NCBI GenBank assembly: GCA_050084985.1
Contig: JBITNC010000001.1
Location: forward strand, 36,890,001-36,954,000
Direction: 5' to 3'
DNA from: Nageia nagi
Taxonomy: Eukaryota > Pinophyta
DNA length: 64,000 nt
In this document: one piece after another, positions 55,878 through 64,000 of the stretch
How positions within the stretch are numbered: the first letter of the stretch is position 1
Layout of the letters: every line of letters starts with the position of its first letter
Notes under the pieces: model-generated
The model's input: only the letters and a program-made list of their open reading frames with translations
Told to the model about the DNA's origin: nothing
Database searches by the model: none
Position numbers and translations under genes: made by a program

Positions 55878-55879
55878 TT

Positions 55880-55891
55880 TGGTATCAGAGC
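55880..55891 (+). promoter_or_regulatory. initiator-tRNA-Met primer-binding site of H
   Basis: TGGTATCAGAGC stands two bases after the LTR, a perfect canonical site. Confidence 0.92.
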
Positions 55892-55984
55892 TTTGTTGGG
55901 TCTGAGCTGGGTTTGAGAAAGCCTGTGGCTTCTAGCAATTGCAAAAGTTGCTTATAGTGTTTTGGTTTCTTGTTTGCAGGTATA

Positions 55985-56947
55985 ATGGCTAGAAAAACAA
56001 GCTCATCCATTCCCATTCCAGAGTTTGATGGCACTGACTATGGATATTGGAGCATCAAGATACAAACTTTGCTCATTGGCAAAGATTTGTGGGATGTTGT
56101 TGATGATGGCTATGTAGAGCCAGCAGATTGGAGCTCTCTTTCAGTAGATGATAAGAAAGCTATGAAGGAATGTAGGAGCAAGAACTCTCTTACCTTGTCT
56201 CATCTCCAAGCAGCTCTTGATAGGAGCATTTTTCCAAGAATTGCAGGCTGCAAGATAGCCAAAGAGGCTTGGGCTGTGTTGAAGGTAGGATTCCAAGGGA
56301 GTGATCAAGTGAAGGAGGTAAAATTGTAGATTCTAACGATAGAATTTGAGAATTTAAAAATGAAGGAGAGTGAAAAAGCTTCAAATTATTGTGTTAGAGT
56401 GAAAGAGATTATGAACAAAATGCTAACTCTAGGAGAAACCTTGGAGAAGGCCATTGTAATCAAAAAAATTCTGAGATCTCTTACCAAGAAGTGGCATCAC
56501 ATTGCTGTGATATTGATGGAGACAAAAGACCTCTCTCAAATGGAGATAGATTCTCTCATTGGCTGCCTTATGTCTCATGAAGAAATGGTTGATGATGAAC
56601 CAGTCCAATCCAGTAAAGAGGAGAAAGCCTTTGCTGCAAAAGAAGGTGATTCTAGCTCAAATGGATAAGGTAGAGGCAGAGGTAGAGGCTAGCAAAGAGG
56701 GAGAGGTAGAGGTAGGCAAAGAGGAGGCCATTCCAACACAAGAGGAAGAGGTAGAAGCAATGGTGACAAGAGGAATGCTCAATGTTACTACTACAACAAG
56801 TATGGGCATTATGAGAGGGAGTGTAGAGCAAAACAAGCGGCAAATGGTGATGGAAAAGTGGCAAATTATGGAGAGGAAGAAGAGTATGGTGAAACTCTCT
56901 TTCTTTCCATGGAGGAGATAGCCAATATGGCTGAAACAAAACAAGAG
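55985..56947 (+). pseudogene. gag: gag and nucleocapsid of element H
   Basis: ATG 55985 starts MARKTSSSIPIPEFDGTDYG. One frame carries the copia Gag (YWSIKIQTLLIGKDLWDVVD, LQAALDRSIFPRIAGCKIAK, NYCVRVKEIMNKMLTLGETL, LRSLTKKWHHIAVILMETKD), a Gly/Arg tail and the knuckle. Stops: TAG at 56327-56329, TAA at 56666-56668 and TAG in the Gly/Arg tail, all at probable Gln positions. The knuckle reads CYYYNKYGHYEREC; its second Cys is Tyr, so zinc binding is lost. The ATG follows a CTTGTTTGCAG stretch that looks like a splice acceptor. Confidence 0.88.
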
Positions 56948-57534
56948 GAGACCTAGTTGTTGGAATCTGGATGTTCAAACCATATGACCAGTAAGGGGGA
57001 GCTACTTTCATCCATGGACCATTCCTACAAGTCAAGTATCAAGCTTGGTAATAATTGTGCAATTGAGGTGGCTGGTAAAGGCATGCTTGAGGTGCCTACC
57101 AAGCATGGGATGAAGAAGATGCACAATGTGTATCACACTCTGGATATGGCTCATAGTTTGTTGAGTATTGGGCAAATGTTGGAAAATAACTACAAGCTAG
57201 TCTTTGATGAGGGTAAGTGTAAAATTTTTGATAAGAACCATGGGCATAAGTTAGTTTCTACTGTTAAAATGTCTCCAAATCGTTTATTCCCATTGAAAAT
57301 TGGAACAAAGGGGGAAATATTCTTGCAAATGTGGCTGTTAAAGATGAGTCCTGGTTATGGCATCTTAGATTTGGACATGTAAATTTCAGTAGTTTGAAAC
57401 TATCTCATGAGCTAGTTCATGGCTTACCTCTTGTTGAAAATCCAAAATCAGTTTGTGAAGGTTATGTGTTGGGCAAGCAAACAAGGTAGAAATTTGATCA
57501 TGGGAAAGCATGGAGGGCCTCATTCCCACTACAG
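56948..57534 (+). pseudogene. protease and pre-integrase domain of element H
   Basis: After TAG at the Trp position, the active site reads LLESGCSNHMTSKGELLSSM: the catalytic D-S-G has become E-S-G. A frameshift near 57325 moves the reading to NVAVKDESWLWHLRFGHVNF and then GLPL. The second zinc pair reads CEGY instead of CEGC. A TAG lies near 57487 just before the open pol frame. So Gag-Pol processing is disabled although pol is open. Confidence 0.88.
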
Positions 57535-60219
57535 TTGGTTCATACTGATTTATGTGGACCAATGCAAAACAAAAGTCTTGGTATGAGTTCTTATTTTCTC
57601 ACCTTCATTGATGATTTTAGTAGAATGAGTTGGGTCTATTTTTTGAAGCATAAAGATGAAGCATTTGAGTTTTTTAAAGAATTCAAAGAGATGGTTGAGA
57701 ATGAATGTGAACATAAGATTAAATGTGTGAGGAGTGATAGAGAAGGAGAGTATTCTTCTACTAATTTTTCTGAGTTTTGCAAGCAAAATGGCATCAAAAG
57801 ACAATTTACTACAGCCTATACTCCTCAACAAAATGGTGTGGCAGAGAGGAAGAATAGAACTCTCATGGAGATGGCAAGATGTTTGATGCAATCCAAAAAA
57901 TTGCATTACATGTATTGGGCTGAAGTGGTAAAGACAACCAACTACATCTTGAATAGGTGTTCCACTAGTACCGTTGATGGCAAGACCCCCTATGAGGCTT
58001 GGTATGATAAGAAGCCTACTGTCTGGCATTTCAGAGTTTTTGGGTGTTTGGCATATGCTCATGTGCCAAAGGAGCATAGAAAAAAGTTGGATGCAAAGAG
58101 TGAACCATGTGTGTTCATTGGATACAGTGATGAGAGTAAAGCATATAGGCTTTACAACCCCAAAACCAAGAAAATACTTGTCTCCTGGGATTTCATTTTT
58201 GAGGAGGGGAAAGTGTATGGACAGCAGCAAAAATGCATTGTAGACATTGGAGGAGGAGTGACCATCCATGAAGATACTTCACAAGCAAAGAATGTGCAGC
58301 CCAAGAGATCAAATTCTCTTCCAAACCTCCAAGTGGTGCCTCCAAGTTCTCCATCAAGTCCATCTCAAAGCTCAAAATCCACTCCAAGCTCACCTTCAAG
58401 TGGTGGCTCTCCAAATGTGATCCAAGAAGTGATGAAGACCAAGAGAGGTAAAAGACACTTTCAAAACCATCCTCCTTCTCAAGTTTTAGATCACAATTTC
58501 CATCAAAGATTAACAAGAAGTCAATTTCATGAAATGGAGAAGTTTGTTAAGCAATTTAGCAATATGGAACTTGATGAGGATCCAAAGGGTGAGATGGTGA
58601 ACTATGCTTTATGTGCAGTCCAAAATACTAATATTTCTATTTTTGATCCATCTTGTTATGAGGAAGCTTGCACCAAAAATGTGTGGGTTAAGGCTATGCA
58701 AGAGGAGCTTCACTCCATAAACAAAAATGACACTTGGGAACTTTGTGAGTTGCCCAAAGGAAAGAGGTATGTGGGCTCCAAGTGGGTCTACAAGACCAAG
58801 TACAATAGTGATGGTACCATAGAGAGACACAAAGCAAAATTGGTTGCTAAAGGCTTCACACAAAAACATGGTGTAGACTTTGAAGAGACTTTTGCACCAG
58901 TTGCAAGGCAAGAAACAGTAAGGTTGCTCCTTTCAATGGCTGCCCAAAACCATTGGAGTGTCTACCACATGGATGTGAAGAGTGCATTCTTGAATGGTTA
59001 CTTGGATGAAGAGGTTTTTGTACAGCAACCTCAAGGTTTTCAAGTGCAAGGCAAAGAACATCATGTGTACAAGCTCAAGAAGGCCTTGTATGGTCTTAAG
59101 CAAGCTCCAAGAGCTTGGTACACTCACATAGATGGATACTTTCAGAATTTTGGACTCATGAGGAGCAAGAATGAGCCAACACTCTACATCAAGAGAGAAG
59201 GTAATCAGACTTTTCTTGTTTCTCTTTATGTTGATGATTTGATATATATGGGAAGTGATCCCATCTTGAACAACAAATTTAAGAGTGATTTGATGAATGA
59301 GTTTGAAATGAAGGATTTGGGCCTTATGAGGTACTTTCTTGGCATGGAGGTCCACCAATGTCAAGAAGAGATTTTTGTTTGTCAAAGTAAATATGCAAGG
59401 GACATGCTTTCTAAGTATGGTATGATGAACTGTACTACTATTCACAATCCTGTAGCTCATGGTGAGTTGCTGTGTAAGGATGATGGTGCTCCAAAAGCAA
59501 GTGTGACAAAATTTAGAAGCATAGTTGGTAGTCTTATGTTCCTTTGCAACACTAGGCCTGATATACAATTTTCTATCTCTTTGGTATCTAGATACATGAA
59601 TGATCCTTCTATTTTGCATTTGAAGGCTGTAAAATGCATTTTGAGGTATGTCAAAGGTACCATTGGTTATGGTCTTCACTACTCTCATGTTGAAAAGTTT
59701 AAGCTTGTGGGTTTTAGTGACAGTGATTGGGGCAGCAATTTGGATGATAGGAAGTCCACTTCTGGGCAATGTTTCTCACTTGGTTCAGGAATGATAACAT
59801 GGAGTTCTAAGAAGCAATCTATAGTTGCTCTCTCTTCTTGTGAGGCTGAGTATATAGCCCTCACCGTAGCTAGTGCACAAGCCTTATGGCTAAGGAAACT
59901 ACTTGATGAAATTAGTGAGAAACAACATGGACCAACAATTCTTTACTGTGACAACCAAAGTGCCATTCAGTTGGCACACAATCCCATCCACCATAGCAGG
60001 TCAAAGCACTTCCAACTCAAGTACCACTTCATTCGTGACATGGTGGAGAAGGACCAAATTGAGCTTCACTATTGCAACACCAAGATCAACTTGGCTGATA
60101 TTTTCACAAAACGTGTTTTCAAAGCTCAGTATGTGATGCTCAGAGACTCCATGGTGAGTCCTCTTTGCATCAAGGGGGATAATGTAGACAACTCAGCATA
60201 TTTTAATAGGTTGTTATGA
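57535..60219 (+). CDS. pol: integrase, reverse transcriptase and RNase H of element H
   Basis: 894 codons uninterrupted. Residues 1-170: integrase core with HTDLCGP (D), CVRSDREGEYSS (D) and QNGVAERKNRTL (E). About 180-400: PYEAWYDKKPTVWHFRVFGC and a Ser/Pro-rich linker. About 405-650: RT with [52 protein letters not shown] and the catalytic LYVDDLIYMGSD. About 720-880: RNase H with GFSDSDWGSNLDDRKSTSGQ, SSCEAEYIALTVA, YCDNQSAIQLAHNP and a DIFTK end. All key acidic residues appear intact. The frame has no ATG start of its own and depends on the broken gag-protease frame upstream. It ends inside the 3' LTR, as in many copia elements. Confidence 0.93.
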   Translation: MVHTDLCGPMQNKSLGMSSYFLTFIDDFSRMSWVYFLKHKDEAFEFFKEFKEMVENECEHKIKCVRSDREGEYSSTNFSEFCKQNGIKRQFTTAYTPQQNGVAERKNRTLMEMARCLMQSKKLHYMYWAEVVKTTNYILNRCSTSTVDGKTPYEAWYDKKPTVWHFRVFGCLAYAHVPKEHRKKLDAKSEPCVFIGYSDESKAYRLYNPKTKKILVSWDFIFEEGKVYGQQQKCIVDIGGGVTIHEDTSQAKNVQPKRSNSLPNLQVVPPSSPSSPSQSSKSTPSSPSSGGSPNVIQEVMKTKRGKRHFQNHPPSQVLDHNFHQRLTRSQFHEMEKFVKQFSNMELDEDPKGEMVNYALCAVQNTNISIFDPSCYEEACTKNVWVKAMQEELHSINKNDTWELCELPKGKRYVGSKWVYKTKYNSDGTIERHKAKLVAKGFTQKHGVDFEETFAPVARQETVRLLLSMAAQNHWSVYHMDVKSAFLNGYLDEEVFVQQPQGFQVQGKEHHVYKLKKALYGLKQAPRAWYTHIDGYFQNFGLMRSKNEPTLYIKREGNQTFLVSLYVDDLIYMGSDPILNNKFKSDLMNEFEMKDLGLMRYFLGMEVHQCQEEIFVCQSKYARDMLSKYGMMNCTTIHNPVAHGELLCKDDGAPKASVTKFRSIVGSLMFLCNTRPDIQFSISLVSRYMNDPSILHLKAVKCILRYVKGTIGYGLHYSHVEKFKLVGFSDSDWGSNLDDRKSTSGQCFSLGSGMITWSSKKQSIVALSSCEAEYIALTVASAQALWLRKLLDEISEKQHGPTILYCDNQSAIQLAHNPIHHSRSKHFQLKYHFIRDMVEKDQIELHYCNTKINLADIFTKRVFKAQYVMLRDSMVSPLCIKGDNVDNSAYFNRLL
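60172..60182 (+). other. polypurine tract of H
   Basis: AAGGGGGATAA immediately precedes the 3' LTR and overlaps the coding end of pol. Confidence 0.8.
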
Positions 60220-60416
60220 TTGGAAGTTATGCAGTTGGTGGTTACAGCAAGAATACATTAAAACTATTTAAATTGATGAAGTAGTTGGGGAACAGACTGG
60301 ACAATGTAACATTTTGTATGCATTCTGCTTGTATGCAGCTATGGTAGTGTAGTGGAGGTCAGCTAAAAATACTTTTCTAGACTTGCTCCAGACGAACTCC
60401 ATACAGGCTGAGCTCA
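60183..60416 (+). repeat. truncated 3' LTR of element H
   Basis: Matches 55530-55790 of the 5' LTR, then ends near GAGCTCAC; the last 90-110 bp are missing. Following DNA returns to PPR-like wording. Confidence 0.85.
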
Positions 60417-60500
60417 CACATTGAATCATGTGGTAAAATTGCTGATAAAGGTTATAAAGTCTGGTGTCTTCTAATTCCAAATTCTACAAACAATAATTGC
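60417..60500 (-). pseudogene. faint PPR repeat remnant
   Basis: Minus strand reads NAIIV then TPDFITFISNFTT, parallel to KPNFETFTIIFQACTT on the other side of H. Short and weak, but its position next to the 55195-55440 fragment supports it. Confidence 0.35.
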
Positions 60501-62662
60501 ATTCTTTGAGACTACATTTTTGATTAGGTGTGTTGTCATCTAATTTGCATGCCCTTTTTTCATTTATTATATCTATTACATACATACCCTTTGATAATTA
60601 ATTATCCAATCAATTCAAGATTTCTTTTAAATCCATTAATGAAACAAAAGTATCAATAATATGGAAAATCATTTACTTTATTTGAATATATTTTATAATA
60701 ATGAAATAGGTTTTTAGTTTAAAATTTTATATCTTATATAAATGATATTTCATAAAAGAAAGGTAAGACATATATAATTTAGAAGTTAAATTAGTATGAG
60801 TTTAATAAATTTTAAAATAAAATTTATGGAGACAAAGTATATTGGGTTTCTTAGCTCGATTATTAAACAATTATAGATATTGACCATGAATAAAATATTC
60901 TTGATTATTATGATATAGAAAAATAAATGTGCTTTTAATAAGAGGAAAAAGGGTACATTTGGATAAATAATTAGGAACTAAACATATATACATATAATAT
61001 ATGAGATTTTGATCATAGCCCTCTTTTGATCAAATTGGGGTCAATGGGATTATAAATACTAGTATAAAGGCATATGGTACCTTGAACTTAAATATAAAAA
61101 TTACATTATTGATGCATGACACAATATGAATATGTAACTTACTATATATATTGAGACCTCTTGAATAGGATTCCATGTTAATGATGGTATATAATCAATG
61201 AGTTTAGAAGTAACCTCTTAGAAGACCATTATGATATAAGAAATGATAAAAATACAAGATAATTAAATATGGATTTAAATCTACAAAACATGACATATTT
61301 CTACAATAAATATAAACCTTATTGAGCTATTTATATTGGATACATGGAATGTAGTATTTCTTGAATTATCATTGATAAGGTTGTTTATTAATTATAGATT
61401 CTTAATTAAATCTTCGTTGAATTTTTTTCTTTCTTCATAATATTACATTATTTTGGTCAAGGAAGGAAGGTGGCCTAGATGAGGCATAAAAACCTCTTGT
61501 GATTATATATAGAAAGTGTAAATTTATTTTTTGATAATGCATTGAGGTCCAAAAGAGATAAGTTGTCCTGATCCTATTATGCTCGAAATCCATTCCTAGT
61601 ACTTATGACCATTCATCCATGGAAACCTTGGAGTGTAATTGAAAGGAAGATAGTACAAGTACCTACAAAGATCCATACTTTTTCATGGAGTTTAAAGATT
61701 AGCACAAATAATTTATTTAAATTACTATACTTATGATGTCACAATGTAACCAAGTAGCATAGAATAGAAAGAAACTTTATTATCTTTTTCATGTTATATT
61801 CATGTAGGATTTTGTAATACAATGGTGATCCATGATATTACATAACATGTACATATAATGAAGGAATTAGAAATAAACATTAATTATATTTGAAAAATAT
61901 CTTTAAACTCACCTTAGGTAGTCAAGAATGGTCAATACTATGGTTTATTCTTGCTCCAAATTTGGAATGTAAGGAATTTAGACTTAAAATTTATTTTTAA
62001 AATCAATTGGGAAATGTTAGGGATCTTTTGGAAATAAATATAATAGTATGGAAAATATTAATGAATGATTGTTTAGATTATAATATTAAATTAGTTAATA
62101 CTCTATAGTTATAAAATAGATGCGTAAATGATAGTACCTAGTTGACAAAAATGACTCTTACTATTATATAAATCATAGTACATATTTAGGACCTAAGATT
62201 ACTAATTAGTTCAAAAAATAAAATACAAGGAAATTGGTCTGAAAATTTATGTTTGGAAATAAATGGGAACAAATCAAACTAATATGAATCTAAGTAGTAA
62301 GTCTTATTGATCAAGGGTTCATACTTAAATTAGTGACATGTATACACTCTTAAGCTAAAAGGTACAAAAGAATATGATAAATTTTACTTGGGTGGTGAAA
62401 ATCAATAATCATTTTGATAAAATAAGGGTACAATCATTAGGAGTATTTGCTCACAAGTGAAGGCTAGAATACCTAGTGAACCTATGCTTGTACTTACAAA
62501 GAAAGGATAAGAATTAAATAAAGTTAGTAAGGTATCAATATATAAACCATGTGGGATATATGTCCCTAAATAGTAAACCTTAGAAGTTGATGAATTGATA
62601 AATGATAAAAATTGGTCTTAAATTTAGGGGTTTTATATGGTGGAAAATTGAGTAGTGTTATA
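60501..62662 (+). other. AT-rich non-coding DNA, possible LTR of element I
   Basis: No protein signal in six frames beyond short chance frames. It ends GTAGTGTTATA just before a degenerate primer site, so at least its right end may be LTR. No internal repeat structure noticed. Confidence 0.35.
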
Positions 62663-62663
62663 T

Positions 62664-62675
62664 TAGTATCAAAGT
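62664..62675 (+). promoter_or_regulatory. decayed initiator-tRNA-Met primer-binding site (element I)
   Basis: TAGTATCAAAGT against canonical TGGTATCAGAGC: three differences, all transitions, two of them identical to those in the E site. It lies directly after a TGTTATA LTR-like end (from TGTTACA). Confidence 0.45.
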
Positions 62676-62766
62676 TAGTTTTTGGTTAGGAACTGGGGTA
62701 AAGTAGTAAGTAAAGAGTGATCCTAACTTATTTCTTATTGTGTAGGAAATTTGAAGATACAACAAA

Positions 62767-63890
62767 ATGGGATGGTATTGGACTTAGATACCTATAGAGT
62801 CAAATATCATGTCCAACATAGATGATACATTATCATATTATGGATTATGGACTACAAAAGTAAATGACACTCTAAGGTTGGAAAAGGAAAAAGCTAAGCT
62901 CCAATAAATTTGATGCCAATAATTGTCCAAACAAATTAGGGAAAGACATCTCTCCCAAGTAGAACAAATCATTAATCAGATTGTTAGGAGGAATGAGTAC
63001 CTAGCAAAAATAGAATGAGATTCAAGACCCATAGTTGTAAGGAATATGTTTACAGAAGAAGTTATTTTTGTAGATGACATTATAAGTGAAACAAGATCTC
63101 TCTATAGCAATTCATATGGAGAATGTGAACTTGAAGATACTATAAATTTTAAGAGTCAAATTCTCCTTCCTATGGAAGAAAATTATATTCATATTACATC
63201 TCCAACAGTGGTTAGGGTAAACCATGAAATGAACTTATGGATGGTAACTAAGAGGCTAAATGCCTTGGGAGATAATGTACACATGGAAGAGCTACATTTC
63301 ATTGAAGGGATAGAGTACATAATGATTTAGATCCAAGAAGATGTTTTACTACATTTTGTAATGAAAATGGAAACTATTGTTACTAAAGATCTTATTTTCT
63401 TTGGCATATAACAATGTGAATTAGAAATTGAGAACACATCTTAAATACATATGTTGTTTATCTCAGTATGGTAGGTAAAAAAGAGATTCAAAAAAGGGAA
63501 GAAATTTCAATAGAAAGTAAAATATATCCCTAACAACCTTATGGAAGTAAAGGATGACACCACCCTGCAAAACTTCCTTGATTTACAAAAGGAAAAAGAA
63601 AAGACAAAGCTATAAGAAGTAGCTACTTCAGAAAAAGGAAGCAACAAATTGATCAACAAACCTAGTGCAACAAGGGATTTTTCTTTCTTTTATGGTATGA
63701 ATGTTCATACCTTAACTCCAAAAATCATCTAATACCTTCAAAATAAGTGTCAAAAAATTTCATTATCTGATGAGGAGCCCAAATTAAAGAGATGGTTGAT
63801 AAAGGAGATTTTGTTAGTAAATGAGAATTAAAGGTATGGAAGGAAATCCTTTTATGTATTAAATAAAACAAATCCTTCTTTAATGTATTG
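62767..63890 (+). pseudogene. unrecognised long ORF after the putative primer site
   Basis: One reading frame from ATG 62767 can be followed for about 370 codons with about ten stops, most at likely Gln codons. The intact part, 63046-63330, reads MFTEEVIFVDDIISETRSLY, ECELEDTINFKSQILLPMEE and NLWMVTKRLNALGDNVHMEE. Before it is a Lys/Glu/Gln helical stretch (LRLEKEKAKLQ, SKQIRERHLSQVEQII). After it come a basic patch (VKKRFKKGKKFQ) and FSFFYGMNVHTLTPKII. Position suggests gag of an LTR element running off the window, but I recognise no Gag core or zinc knuckle. Confidence 0.4.
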
Positions 63891-64000
63891 TTCATTCAAT
63901 TTTATGAGAAATAGAAATTTATTCTTATTAAATACATGAGAAACTTTTATTAACAAATAAAAGTAGATAGATTATAAAAATTAGAAATCCATTACTAGAT

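Larger units (their letters stand above)
55530..60416 (+). mobile_element. element H: Ty1/copia retrotransposon with open integrase-RT-RNase H
   Basis: 5' LTR 55530-55877, primer site, gag, protease, integrase, RT, RNase H, polypurine tract, and a 3' LTR starting 60183 but truncated near 60416. The overlapping parts of the LTRs differ by roughly 9-10% by eye, so it is not recent, yet 894 codons of pol remain open. Because the 3' LTR is cut, no target duplication can be assigned; the base before the 5' LTR is the C of AAAAC. Confidence 0.93.

Noticed and set aside
57550-58269. 239-codon minus-strand frame (and the 278-codon one at 58933-59769) opposite H pol
   Set aside because: Antisense of a strongly supported integrase-RT frame, with no domain signal of its own.

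Overview
The window looks like nuclear intergenic DNA from a large plant genome, made almost entirely of nested, decayed LTR retrotransposons. I see no intact host gene, rRNA, tRNA or CRISPR array. The only host-derived material is pentatricopeptide-repeat (PPR) pseudogene debris. Its wording (TIKQMQLSGVKPNSATFA, MISGYAQNRF) resembles the expanded PPR families of conifers, so a gymnosperm is my best guess. This is an inference, not proof.

Layout. (1) 1-12566: element A, an old Ty3/gypsy copy of Tat-like type on +. Its order is LTR end, gag, protease, an extra plant/archaeal-type RNase H, RT, a degenerate second RNase H, integrase, a long unrecognised ORF ('ORF-X', about 1,200 codons with a coiled-coil C-terminal half), 3' UTR repeats, LTR. 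(2) 12567-21355 plus 40361-42679: element B, a second copy of the same family. It shares the middle LTR with A (LTR-A-LTR-B-LTR) and is split by a nested insertion. (3) 21356-40355: element E, a chromovirus with a 5-bp target duplication, inserted into ORF-X of B. E is itself split by two younger elements. These are F (23639-32057), a Tat-like element without pol that carries an antisense spliced plant-mobile-domain (PMD) gene and three tandem arrays, and G (34907-39454, minus strand), a Ty1/copia element whose RT/RNase H core is deleted. (4) 42680-45581: AT-rich DNA, a PPR pseudogene and an unidentified remnant. (5) 45582-54152: element C, a minus-strand deletion derivative of the A/B family with an unidentified 1.8-kb insert. 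(6) 54153-64000: possibly a long-LTR element 'I' running off the right edge. It contains PPR debris and a Ty1/copia element H (55530 to about 60416) whose integrase-RT-RNase H frame is still open.

Relative ages agree with the nesting. The two E LTRs differ at roughly 11% of positions by eye. G differs at 5 of 281 and F at 12 of 833, all transitions. Decay throughout is dominated by CAG/CAA to TAG/TAA stops and G-to-A/C-to-T changes, as expected from deamination of methylated cytosine.

The most unusual content is in F (a PMD gene with its own TATA box, introns and coiled-coil exon; a dispersed GGACCGCC-type palindrome; stacked tandem arrays) and in the A/B/C family (RNase H placed before RT, and the conserved unknown ORF-X). 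Boundaries given for decayed domains are approximate. LTR, target-site and splice coordinates were counted base by base.
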